Source of the DNA: Pseudomonadales bacterium
Lineage (GTDB): Bacteria; Pseudomonadota; Gammaproteobacteria; Pseudomonadales; Halieaceae
NCBI GenBank assembly: GCA_024234815.1
Contig: JACKNO010000003.1
Coordinates: 434,001 to 498,000 of the forward strand
Length of the DNA: 64,000 nt
Direction of reading: 5' to 3'
Each line of letters starts with the position of its first letter. Within the stretch, counting starts at the first letter, position 1. The translations under genes and the position numbers were made by a program. Below are positions 1-7,241 of this stretch, one piece after another. The notes below the pieces were generated by a model, which searched no databases, was not told where the DNA came from, and saw nothing but the letters and a program-made list of their open reading frames with translations.

Positions 1-427
1 TGCCGGCCACAAGCTGACCAACCTTGTCCATGTACTGCTCAACCACCTGGGCGCGCTCGGCGTCGCGCACGCGTTGCACGATGACCTGCTTTGCCGTCTG
101 GGCGGCAATCCGCCCGAAACCGATATTCTCGACCTGCTCTTCGTGGATATCGCCGGGTTTCAGCGAAGGGTCCATTTCAATGGCTTCCTCGGTCGTCAAC
201 TGCGTGCCGAGCAGCGCCATTTCATCGTCGGGCACTACAAGCCAGCGCCGCGTGGTGACATAGTCGCCAGTCTTGCGGTCGATAGCGACGACGATGTCCG
301 CATCTTCCTCGTATCGCTTCCTGGTTGCCGTCGCCAATGCCAGCTCTATCGCCTCGAAGATGATGTCCTCGGACACCCCTTTCTCATTGGAAACGGCCTC
401 GGCCACCAGCAGAATTTCCTTTGTCAT
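1..427 (-). CDS. nusA: Transcription termination/antitermination factor NusA (N-terminal part)
   Basis: The reading frame opens with MTKEILLVAEAVSNEKGVS and gives 142 residues before it leaves the window, so the gene is cut by the window edge. The visible part is the N-terminal RNA-polymerase-binding domain of NusA, with the family pattern IFEAIELALATATRKRYEED followed by a run on acidic and basic residues. NusA binds RNA polymerase and modulates pausing, termination and antitermination. It lies directly downstream of rimP (28 bp gap, same strand), the standard metY-rimP-nusA-infB order, so it is probably read from the promoter upstream of the initiator tRNA. Confidence 0.97.
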   Translation of the reverse strand, partial: MTKEILLVAEAVSNEKGVSEDIIFEAIELALATATRKRYEEDADIVVAIDRKTGDYVTTRRWLVVPDDEMALLGTQLTTEEAIEMDPSLKPGDIHEEQVENIGFGRIAAQTAKQVIVQRVRDAERAQVVEQYMDKVGQLVAG

Positions 428-455
428 CTCAAGCCTCGCCTGTTCACTTTGGGCG

Positions 456-911
456 TTAAATACCCGGTTGTATCCGCGCTTTATCAATAGCGCTGTGGGG
501 CAACAGGTACTCGTGGTCGTCAACACGGATCACCACGTCCTCGCCCTCTATGCCTGTCAAAACACCCTTGAATTTGCGCCGTCCTTCATAGGGAACCCGC
601 AACCGCAACTCCACTGTCTCCCCCACGTAGCCTGGATACTGGTCCAGCCTGAACAGCAAGCGGTCCATCCCGGGGGAGGAAACCTCCAGCGTGTATTCCC
701 CGGTTATCGGGTCTTCCACGTCCAGCACGCTTCCCACCTGCTCGCTGACACTGGCGCAGTCATCGACGGTTATACCGTCCTCGGCGTCAATGTAGATACG
801 CAGGATGCTGTGCCGCCCCTGCGACAGGTACTCGACGCCCCAGAGTTCAAAACCGAGGGCTTCCACGGTAGTGCGCAGCAAGTCTGTTATCTGCTGATCT
901 TTAGTCGCCAT
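456..911 (-). CDS. rimP: Ribosome maturation factor RimP
   Basis: The 151-residue product starts at MATKDQQITDLL. An upstream in-frame ATG at 995 would extend the protein through the terminator hairpin, so I prefer 911. RimP assists assembly of the 30S subunit in the cytoplasm. The sequence shows the two-domain layout: an N-terminal alpha/beta domain (VEYLSQGRHSILRIYID) with the family signature EVSSPGMDR at about residues 77-85, then a C-terminal SH3-like barrel (FKGVLTGIEGEDVVI). The length is normal for the family. It sits between initiator tRNA and nusA, its conserved position. Confidence 0.97.
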   Translation of the reverse strand: MATKDQQITDLLRTTVEALGFELWGVEYLSQGRHSILRIYIDAEDGITVDDCASVSEQVGSVLDVEDPITGEYTLEVSSPGMDRLLFRLDQYPGYVGETVELRLRVPYEGRRKFKGVLTGIEGEDVVIRVDDHEYLLPHSAIDKARIQPGI

Positions 912-935
912 GGGCGGAAACTTTTCTCCACGTAT

Positions 936-965
936 GAAAAAGCCCCTAAAAAGGGGCTTTTTCAT
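936..965 (-). terminator. Hairpin terminator between tRNA-fMet and rimP
   Basis: A 6-bp G/C stem (AGCCCC at 941-946 with GGGGCT at 953-958) is flanked by A-tracts and T-tracts on both sides, so it reads as a rho-independent terminator on either strand. Its place after the tRNA on the minus strand suggests that it ends part of the tRNA transcripts and limits readthrough into rimP-nusA. Confidence 0.75.
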
Positions 966-1003
966 AGTCACATTGCCTGGTTGTCGAGCTGGCAATGTTC
1001 AAT

Positions 1004-1080
<77 letters not shown>

Positions 1081-1165
1081 TCAAAAACTTCCTCGCCGTG
1101 AAGGCCCCTTTTGGCGCTTCACATCGAGCCGGTCTCGTCGTCCCGGCCCAAAATCGAGGCTGTGC

Positions 1166-1194
1166 ATTATAGGTAGCGCCCCTTGCGGGGTCAA
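1166..1194 (-). promoter_or_regulatory. Sigma-70 promoter of the tRNA-fMet/rimP/nusA unit
   Basis: On the minus strand TTGACC (1194-1189) and TATAAT (1171-1166) are separated by exactly 17 bp. This is a near-consensus promoter, and the predicted start is about 80 nt before the tRNA 5' end. The region just after the -10 is G/C-rich, as at stable-RNA promoters under stringent control; that regulatory reading is inference. Confidence 0.9.
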
Positions 1195-1279
1195 CCGTAT
1201 CGAGGGGTAATTTCCACTATATTTTGTGGCCGCTTTTCAGCCCGCCACGCCCCGGATTGGGCGCCATTTCCCCCTTTTC

Positions 1280-2275
1280 TCAGGCGTTGACATCGACCAC
1301 CACACGACCGCGCACCGCACCCGCGATGATGTCGCGCGCCAGATCTGGTACCGCGGAAAGAGGCACCACTTCGTAGATCGATTTGAGCTGTTCCCGGTCC
1401 AGGTGGGCAGCCAGGGCATCCCATGCACGCTGGCGGCGCGGCAGAGACGCCATGACCGAATCCACCCCGCGCAGGGTTACCCCGCGCAGGATAAACGGCA
1501 TTACCGAAGTCGGCAGCGCCATGCCACCCGCGAGGCCGCAGGCCGCTACCGTACCCTCGTAACGGGTCTGGGCGATAGCCGTCGCGAGCGTCTGGTTGCC
1601 TACCGTATCGATAACACCCGCCCAGGTTTCCTTTTCAAGCGGTTTGCAGTCCCTGGCCAACTGGTCGCGCGGAACCAGCGCCGACGCACCCAGGTCACGC
1701 AGGAATTGGCCGGCCTCATCCACCCGGCCGGTGCTGGCGTGCACTTCGTAGCCCAGCCCGGCCAGCAGGGAGACGGCTATCGACCCGACACCACCGGCAG
1801 CGCCGGTCACCAGGACCGGGCCGCTGTCCGGAGTCACGCCACCGTCCTGCAACGCCTGCACGCACAGCATCGAGGTATAGCCCGCGGTGCCGACAGCCAT
1901 GCATTCTTCCAGGCTCATGCCGTCCGGCACCCGCACCAGCCACTCACCTTTCAGGCGCTGTTTCTGGCTGTAGCCACCGTGAAAGCGCTCGGACAGCCCA
2001 TAGCCGTTTACCAGCACCCGATCACCCGGCTTGAAGGCGGGGTCGCGCGACTCGATCACCGTGCCGGCGAGGTCGATCCCGCCGATCAGCGGAGTCACCT
2101 GGCAAATGGGCGCCGCGCCGGATACCGCCAGGCCGTCCTTGTAATTGATGGTGGAGTACGCAACCTCCACCAGCACGTCTTCGTCAGCTATGTCGGCCAG
2201 ACCGATTTTCTTCAAGGATGCAACGGGCTTGCCATCCACTTTCTCCACTACGATCGCGTTAAATGTGTCTGTCAT
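1280..2275 (-). CDS. acuI: Acryloyl-CoA reductase / YhdH-type MDR oxidoreductase
   Basis: The 331-residue product belongs to the zinc-free YhdH/AcuI branch of medium-chain dehydrogenases. Visible marks are YSTINYKDGLAVSG near residues 40-53, GIDLAGTV, and the nucleotide-binding loop VTGAAGGVGSIAVS near residue 155. Family members reduce acryloyl-CoA to propanoyl-CoA with NADPH; in marine bacteria this detoxifies acrylate from DMSP or similar sources. No DMSP genes are nearby, so the physiological substrate is not shown. It stands alone, transcribed toward the tRNA, with 84 bp before hppD upstream. Confidence 0.88.
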   Translation of the reverse strand: MTDTFNAIVVEKVDGKPVASLKKIGLADIADEDVLVEVAYSTINYKDGLAVSGAAPICQVTPLIGGIDLAGTVIESRDPAFKPGDRVLVNGYGLSERFHGGYSQKQRLKGEWLVRVPDGMSLEECMAVGTAGYTSMLCVQALQDGGVTPDSGPVLVTGAAGGVGSIAVSLLAGLGYEVHASTGRVDEAGQFLRDLGASALVPRDQLARDCKPLEKETWAGVIDTVGNQTLATAIAQTRYEGTVAACGLAGGMALPTSVMPFILRGVTLRGVDSVMASLPRRQRAWDALAAHLDREQLKSIYEVVPLSAVPDLARDIIAGAVRGRVVVDVNA

Positions 2276-2359
2276 TCTCTGGACTTCCCTTCTATATGGA
2301 CAAAAGTGCGTAGAGTATAGCGGAATTGAAGCGGGCCGAAACTTGCCAGCGCACCCCGC

Positions 2360-3442
2360 TCAGTCCGTCGTGCCCGCCTGGATAACCCCGCGAGCCATCT
2401 GGTCGCGCTCAATACTCTCGAACAGCGCTTTGAAGTTGCCCTCGCCAAAGCCTTCATCGTCCTTGCGCTGGATAAACTCGAAGAACATGGGCCCAAGGCA
2501 GGTTTCGGAAAATATCTGCAACAGCAGGCGAGGCGGCCCGTCCGCGGTCGTGCCATCGAGCAAAATACCGCGGCGCTGCAACGCGTCAACAGGCTCTCCG
2601 TGACCGGGAAGACGCTCCGCCAACATCTCGTAGTAGGTTGCGGGCGGTGGCGGCATGAACTTCTGGCCGTTGGCTTTCAGCTTGTCCCAGCAAGCCAGGA
2701 GGTCATCACAGGCGAACGCGATATGCTGAATGCCCTCGCCGTTGTACGCCATCAGGAACTCCTCGATCTGGCCGCCACCGGTGCTCTCCTCGTTGAGAGG
2801 AATGCGAATCTTGCCATCGGGAGCGGTCATCGCCTTCGACAGCAAACCGGTATATTCGCCCTTGATGTCGAAATAGCGAATTTCCCGAAAATTGAACAGC
2901 TTCTCGTAGTAGTTGGCCCAGTACTGCATGCGCCCGCGATAAACATTGTGGGTGAGGTGGTCGAGGGTGTGAAAGCCGAAGCCCTGCGGCTTGCGCTCGA
3001 CACCCTCGAGCCAATGGAAATCAATGTCGTAGATGCTCACGCCCTCGGCATAGCGATCAATCAGGTAAACCGTGGCTCCGCCGATCCCCTTAATCGCAGG
3101 CAACCGCAATTCCATGGGGCCGGTCTCAACCACTACCGGCTGGGCGCCGCACTCCAGCGCGCGGGCATATGCGGCTCTGGCGTCCCGCACCCGAAAGGCC
3201 ATGCCACAGGCGGAGGCCCCATGTTCGCGGGCGTAGTAGTAAGCATGACTGCGAGGCTCGTAATTGGTGATGAAATTGATATCGCCCTGGCGCCACAGTG
3301 CGACCCGCTTGGAGCGATGAATCGCCACCCTGGTAAAGCCCATCACCTCAAAGACGGGCTCGAGAACTCCCTCTTCCGGCGCTGTGAACTCCACAAACTC
3401 GAAGCCATCGAGCCCCATGGGGTTTTCGAACAAATCAGCCAT
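2360..3442 (-). CDS. hppD: 4-hydroxyphenylpyruvate dioxygenase
   Basis: The 360-residue product is a two-domain vicinal-oxygen-chelate enzyme that converts 4-hydroxyphenylpyruvate to homogentisate in tyrosine degradation. The three Fe(II) ligands sit in their expected contexts: His in DHLTHNV, His in GIQHIAF and Glu in MFFEFIQ. The C-terminal helix region GFGEGNFKALFESIERDQ is also typical. A strong GGAGGAG ribosome site precedes the ATG. No homogentisate dioxygenase lies in the window, so the rest of the pathway is elsewhere. A 20-bp palindrome overlaps its promoter region. Confidence 0.96.
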   Translation of the reverse strand: MADLFENPMGLDGFEFVEFTAPEEGVLEPVFEVMGFTRVAIHRSKRVALWRQGDINFITNYEPRSHAYYYAREHGASACGMAFRVRDARAAYARALECGAQPVVVETGPMELRLPAIKGIGGATVYLIDRYAEGVSIYDIDFHWLEGVERKPQGFGFHTLDHLTHNVYRGRMQYWANYYEKLFNFREIRYFDIKGEYTGLLSKAMTAPDGKIRIPLNEESTGGGQIEEFLMAYNGEGIQHIAFACDDLLACWDKLKANGQKFMPPPPATYYEMLAERLPGHGEPVDALQRRGILLDGTTADGPPRLLLQIFSETCLGPMFFEFIQRKDDEGFGEGNFKALFESIERDQMARGVIQAGTTD

Positions 3443-3509
3443 AAACGCTCCTCCTGCCGCGGTCGCGACTGTGCGCGCCGCACGGATTTCCAGACAGTAA
3501 TGTGGACTC

Positions 3510-3541
3510 AGTATAGTGTGTATTCACTACCGTCAGTGAAT
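3510..3541 (-). promoter_or_regulatory. hppD promoter with 20-bp palindromic operator
   Basis: A perfect 7-6-7 inverted repeat (ATTCACT at 3522-3528, AGTGAAT at 3535-3541) lies just upstream of a minus-strand -10 hexamer TATACT (3515-3510) and would cover the -35 region. The 7-6-7 architecture resembles TyrR/PhhR-type boxes, but the sequence is not the TyrR consensus, so the cognate regulator is unknown. Confidence 0.5.
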
Positions 3542-3642
3542 TGATGCACCCCCGGGATGCCGCCGGCCCCGCCCAGCGCTTGTCGCTGGCGGACCAGAAC
3601 TGCGGTCCACCACCGGCGCAGACAAAAATCTGTCGATGTCTA

Positions 3643-3675
3643 TTGACATATTTATATATGTCCACTAGTCTGGAC
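3643..3675 (+). promoter_or_regulatory. arsR promoter with two inverted repeats
   Basis: TTGACA (3643-3648) is followed 17 bp later by TAGTCT (3666-3671), a TANNNT-type -10. Two palindromes overlie it: GACATAT-TTAT-ATATGTC (3645-3662) and GTCCA-N6-TGGAC (3660-3675). This is a good site for an autoregulating ArsR dimer. The predicted start coincides with the arsR ATG at 3678 and no ribosome site is present, which suggests a leaderless message. Confidence 0.55.
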
Positions 3676-3677
3676 AC

Positions 3678-4070
3678 ATGGATATACAAGAAGCCATCAT
3701 CCTGTTTGACGCGCTCTCCCAGGAAACCCGCCTGAAGGTTTTTCGCCTGCTGATCCGCAGTGGTGCCGACGGGCTCGCCGCGGGTGCGCTCAGCGAGAAA
3801 CTCGGGACACCGCACAACACCATGTCGTTTCATCTCAATCACCTGGCAAACGCCCGGATTGTGTCGTCTCGCAAGGAAGGAAGGTCGGTGATCTACACGG
3901 CGAACTTTGACGTGATGGCCGCCCTCATCGGGTTTCTGGTGAAGGATTGCTGTAGTGACGAATTCGCCAGTATCCGTCAGGACCGTGAAACGGGATCTTC
4001 GATTATCGAACTCGCAAATTGTTGTGACCCCGGGCAAAGCCCGAAAAATGAAGGAGTGTTACCCCAATGA
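3678..4070 (+). CDS. arsR: ArsR/SmtB-family As(III)-responsive repressor
   Basis: The 130-residue protein has the winged-helix pattern of ArsR repressors: ALSQETRLKVFRLL, then AGALSEKLGTPHNTMSFHLNHLANARIVSSRKEGRSVIYT in recognition-helix position. Vicinal cysteines at 91-92 (DCCSD) and 115-116 (NCCDP) are plausible As(III) ligands, like the C-terminal cysteine sets of the Acidithiobacillus-type ArsR. It should repress itself and arsI until trivalent arsenic binds. The stop overlaps the arsI start (ATGA), so the genes are translationally coupled. No ribosome site precedes its ATG. Confidence 0.92.
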   Translation: MDIQEAIILFDALSQETRLKVFRLLIRSGADGLAAGALSEKLGTPHNTMSFHLNHLANARIVSSRKEGRSVIYTANFDVMAALIGFLVKDCCSDEFASIRQDRETGSSIIELANCCDPGQSPKNEGVLPQ

Positions 4071-4543
4071 AACGCATGCACATACATATCGGTGTTGAAA
4101 GTATCGACCAGGGCATCAAGTTCTACAGCGCATTGTTCGGCGCACAGCCAGTTAAAACCAAAACTGACTATGCGAAATGGATGCTGGACGACCCCCGCGT
4201 CAACTTTGCCATCTCGACAAGAGAGGGCGAGAAGGGCCTGAGCCACCTGGGTTTGCAGGTTGACGAGGACGCGGAGCTGGAACAGTTGCGGGAGCGCTTC
4301 AAACAGGCGGACATGTCCGTATTCGATGAAGGCGAAACCCTTTGCTGCTATGCCCGTTCCGAAAAATCCTGGCTTCAGGACCCCGCCGGGATCCCCTGGG
4401 AGGCGTACCGGACCATGGAAGATGTCCAGTATTTTGCCAGCAGCTCAACGGAGAGCGACGAGCGCGGCGCCACGGATGGCGCAGGCATGCAAAGTCAGGA
4501 GTGTGCGACAACGCCAAAGAGTAGCGCGGGATGCTGTGGCTGA
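4067..4543 (+). CDS. arsI: ArsI/CadI-type C-As lyase (VOC-fold dioxygenase)
   Basis: The 158-residue product is a vicinal-oxygen-chelate protein of the ArsI/CadI group. Expected metal-site residues are visible (His5 or His7, His60, Glu112), and the substrate-binding vicinal pair Cys93-Cys94 lies in ETLCCYARSEKSWLQDP. ArsI cleaves the carbon-arsenic bond of methylarsenite. The C-terminal tail ends in GCCG, adding possible thiol ligands. It overlaps arsR by 4 bp. An arsC-like remnant begins in its stop codon, so this was once part of a longer ars operon. A cadmium-induced CadI role cannot be excluded. Confidence 0.85.
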   Translation: MKRMHIHIGVESIDQGIKFYSALFGAQPVKTKTDYAKWMLDDPRVNFAISTREGEKGLSHLGLQVDEDAELEQLRERFKQADMSVFDEGETLCCYARSEKSWLQDPAGIPWEAYRTMEDVQYFASSSTESDERGATDGAGMQSQECATTPKSSAGCCG

Positions 4544-4659
4544 TGATGCGCGCTCTGGTACTGTGTACCGGACGCTCCTGTCACTCGGTTATGGCCGCAG
4601 CCCAGATCAACCACGCGTGCAAAGGGCGCTGCCAGGCCGGCAGCGCAGGCGGAGTTTAA
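4543..4659 (+). pseudogene. Truncated arsenate reductase (arsC-like) remnant
   Basis: An open frame of 38 codons starts at an ATG that overlaps the arsI stop. It translates to MMRALVLCTGRSCHSVMAAA and onward to QAGSAGG before a stop. This matches the N-terminus of thioredoxin-coupled low-molecular-weight ArsC (usual pattern LCTGNSCRS then AxAxxNH and AGSAG). The usual Asn and second Arg of the P-loop are replaced and the frame ends where the family continues for another hundred residues. I read it as a decayed third gene of the ars operon. Confidence 0.7.
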
Positions 4660-4720
4660 CCGGGCCCCGCAAGTCCGCATAAGCATGCGATCTCAAGCAG
4701 GCAAGGGGTTTGCCCCTATT

Positions 4721-5053
4721 TCACTTTGTATTGCACTGTTTCTGGATCTCGGCAATCTTCGCATCCAGCTTCTTGTTGTACTCGCCGGTGCCGATTTCGA
4801 AACTCTCCCCTTCGCTACCACCAAACAGATGCGCAACGGCGCCAATCGGGATGATGGAGCCGGCGCCATCTTCAATTTCCTGCGACGTGCGTGCTTTCTC
4901 ACTGTTGAGTGTCTTGATATCTGCCGCCGCGGTAGAGCAGTCCACGGGCTTTGCCAGGTTTGCCTGCACCTGTTTTTCCGGCGCGGGTGCCTGCGAGGAA
5001 CAGCCTGCCAAAGTGAATGCGGCTACGATTATAAATGGGCTAATTGCTTTCAT
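4721..5053 (-). CDS. Small lipoprotein of unknown function
   Basis: The start at 5053 has a GGAG ribosome site 8 nt upstream; an upstream ATG at 5065 is less likely. The 110-residue product has a signal peptide ending in the lipobox LAGC (Cys18), followed by SSQAPAPEKQ. The mature part is mostly helical with charged residues, a short hydrophobic GSIIPIGAVAHLFGG segment and two further cysteines (DCST and KQCNTK) that could form a disulfide. It lies downstream of the hupE-like gene on the same strand. I do not recognise a family. Confidence 0.75.
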   Translation of the reverse strand: MKAISPFIIVAAFTLAGCSSQAPAPEKQVQANLAKPVDCSTAAADIKTLNSEKARTSQEIEDGAGSIIPIGAVAHLFGGSEGESFEIGTGEYNKKLDAKIAEIQKQCNTK

Positions 5054-5137
5054 TGGTTTCTCCATTGGTTGGGTAAAAATTGATTTGCAGGTTGTACTTA
5101 ATATCCGAAACTGCACAAGAAAGGCAGGAAACGGGTC

Positions 5138-5167
5138 TGACCCCATTTCGCTTGACCCCATTTCGCT
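5138..5167. repeat. Tandem 15-bp repeat (two copies)
   Basis: TGACCCCATTTCGCT occurs twice back to back between the hupE-like gene and the lipoprotein gene. No coding role is apparent. The GGGGTCA core is also seen at other places in the window (22612, 23513). Confidence 0.8.
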
Positions 5168-5187
5168 CCACCTCTTCCCGCTATCTA

Positions 5188-6225
5188 TCAATGTAAGGAG
5201 CGCACAAGCACGTCCATTCGCTCGATGGTCCAGAAAGCTCCCATCGACCCAATGGCGTAACCGGGCAACAACTGAACCCAGCGAGGCCAGCTCACGGTTA
5301 TCAAGTGGATCGCGCGCACCAGCGCAAGCACCAGGCCGACGAAGCACAGCTGGCCAATCTCGACACCGACGTTGAAACAAAACAGCGCAATCGGGATATC
5401 CGACTGCGGCAGGCCGGCGCTGCTGAGTGCGCCGGCAAAACCGAAACCGTGCAACAGGCCAAACGCGAAGGCGACCACCCATGGATGGCGGAGCGTAAAA
5501 CTCGTTTCGCCCCGCCAGCGCCGCAGGATCTCCGGGCCCAGGAAGAGAATGCTGAGTGCGATTGCCGCCTCCAGGGGCGGCCCCGGAATGGACACGTAAC
5601 CCAGGGTCGCCGCGGTCAGAGTCAGGCTGTGGGCCACCGTGAAGGCGGTGATGGTTTTTACCAGGGTCCAAGCGTCCCGCACGATCAGTAACAGGCCAAG
5701 CACAAACAGCAGGTGGTCGGGGCCAAACAGGATGTGGCGGATACCCTGGACGATGTACTCACCGGCTACCTGCCAACCGGACAGCGCTGCGGTAATTTCG
5801 ATCCAGGGCTCAGCCGGGCGCGCAATAATGGTCCAGCTGCGTCCGTCCTGCAGCTGCACCCGCGCCAGTACGTCTGTGATCGTGAACTGCAGGCCGGTGA
5901 AGGTGATGCGTTTGCCAGCCAGCCCGCCGGGACCCGCATCAATCCAGCGCCGCTCGAGACGGGAGTCAGTCAGTTCCTGGATGATCGGTTCGCGCAGATT
6001 TTTGACGCCCTCGGGCAGGGTGAGCGCCAGGGGCAGGGGCCGGCCGGCGAGTACCGGCGTGCGCCACAGCACGGTGTATTGGCCCGGGGCGATTTCTGTG
6101 AGTTCAAGATACGCCGGGCGGGCTTCATGGGCCTGCAGGGCCGGCAGCGTAGCCAGCCAGACCGGGACCAGCCAGGCCAGCAGGCAGCACAGGCGCAATC
6201 TGGCGGGCCGACGGCTGCCGCTCAT
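5188..6225 (-). CDS. HupE/UreJ-family membrane protein
   Basis: The 345-residue protein has a cleavable-looking N-terminus ending in LQAHEARPAYL and a periplasmic beta-rich region to about residue 155. A six-helix membrane domain with the HupE/UreJ pattern follows (GIRHILFGPDHLLFVLGLL, TAFTVAHSLTLTAATLG, FAFGLLHGFGFAG). Several intramembrane histidines (HILFGPDH, AHS, LLHGFGF) suggest metal binding, as in nickel/cobalt transport relatives. Long HupE forms of this type occur without hydrogenase or urease genes, so the substrate is unknown. The start overlaps the end of the parvulin gene (ATGA). Confidence 0.85.
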   Translation of the reverse strand: MSGSRRPARLRLCCLLAWLVPVWLATLPALQAHEARPAYLELTEIAPGQYTVLWRTPVLAGRPLPLALTLPEGVKNLREPIIQELTDSRLERRWIDAGPGGLAGKRITFTGLQFTITDVLARVQLQDGRSWTIIARPAEPWIEITAALSGWQVAGEYIVQGIRHILFGPDHLLFVLGLLLIVRDAWTLVKTITAFTVAHSLTLTAATLGYVSIPGPPLEAAIALSILFLGPEILRRWRGETSFTLRHPWVVAFAFGLLHGFGFAGALSSAGLPQSDIPIALFCFNVGVEIGQLCFVGLVLALVRAIHLITVSWPRWVQLLPGYAIGSMGAFWTIERMDVLVRSLH

Positions 6226-7184
6226 TGTGCTGCCTGGCCGGCACCGCCGGACGCGGGAGCAACCTGCTCCATCTCGACAGTGTCAGGCAACCCGGGCAGT
6301 ACCACCGTGTACCTGGCGCGCATTTCGTCATAAGCCTTTCGCCAGGCGTCCACTTTCTGCTGCGCCAGCCAAGCGGTTTTTACTTCCGGCGCTACCTCGG
6401 CGAAGGCGGGTTGGCGACCCGGAACAAAGGAATCCACGAACACCAGGTGCCAGCCAAAACCAGATTCGACCGGCCCCTGCCAACTCCCGGCTTCTGCGCG
6501 AAATACCGCCTGCGCGAAAACCGGGCCAAACTCCTTGGCAATCTGCTCCGGGGTGCGGTCGGCGTAATAATCCTGCAGCATGAAGTCATCGCCGAGGCTC
6601 GCGGCCAGTTCGGAATCCACGGGCTGGCCGGCGAGTTCGCCGAGAGCCAACTGCGCGGCATCGTGGGCCTGTTGGCCGCGCTGGTCGGGGGAGAAGTAAA
6701 GCTGGCGAAAAGTAATCCGGCCGGGAAGGGCGAATCTATCGGCGTTGGCCGCATACCATGCCTCGAGTTCCGCATCGTCGGGTTCGTAGGCGGCCGCCAC
6801 GTCCTCCGCCAGGAACTGCAGCTTCTGGGCCATACGGCGCTTGACGATGGTATCGTCCTTGTCCAGGCCCATCGCAACGGCTTCACGGTAGAGCACCTCC
6901 TCCTGCACCTTGCTCTCCACCATCCGGGTAAGCTCCTCGGCGGTGGGAGCCCGCTGCCATTGCGCATTAAAGAAAGTCCACATGGCGAGTAAATCGTCCG
7001 GCGTCAGGCGAATTTCTGTAGCCGCCTCGTCCGGCCGGGGAGCCGGTTCGAAATAGCTCCACGCGGCGAAGAGCGCCGCGCCCAGCAGCAGGAAGTGGAG
7101 CAGCGGCTCGCGCAGCCAGCGAGTGAACGCAATAACAGAGGTTTGACGCAGATGTGCGGGCTGCGCCCGGTTGAATGATGACAC
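6222..7184 (-). CDS. Membrane-anchored parvulin-type peptidyl-prolyl isomerase
   Basis: The 320-residue protein has one N-terminal membrane segment (PLLHFLLLGAALFAAWSYF, about residues 28-46), a helical SurA/PrsA-like chaperone region and a C-terminal parvulin domain (ITFRQLYFSPDQR ... GPVESGFGWHLVFVDSFVPG). It probably acts in the periplasm on folding of exported proteins. It lies between the DUF3604 genes and the hupE-like gene and overlaps the latter by 4 bp. That coupling suggests a chaperone dedicated to the operon's membrane or periplasmic products; this is inference. Confidence 0.85.
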   Translation of the reverse strand: MSSFNRAQPAHLRQTSVIAFTRWLREPLLHFLLLGAALFAAWSYFEPAPRPDEAATEIRLTPDDLLAMWTFFNAQWQRAPTAEELTRMVESKVQEEVLYREAVAMGLDKDDTIVKRRMAQKLQFLAEDVAAAYEPDDAELEAWYAANADRFALPGRITFRQLYFSPDQRGQQAHDAAQLALGELAGQPVDSELAASLGDDFMLQDYYADRTPEQIAKEFGPVFAQAVFRAEAGSWQGPVESGFGWHLVFVDSFVPGRQPAFAEVAPEVKTAWLAQQKVDAWRKAYDEMRARYTVVLPGLPDTVEMEQVAPASGGAGQAAQ

Positions 7185-7241
7185 TAAAAATTCCTTTTCC
7201 GGGTTAAGCGCGACAAGAGCAAGAAAGTACCGTCCCCAACA

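Noticed and set aside
5188..6225. HupE-like gene as evidence for a hydrogenase or urease operon
   Set aside because: No hydrogenase, urease or nickel-insertion genes are nearby; the neighbours are DUF3604 proteins and a parvulin.
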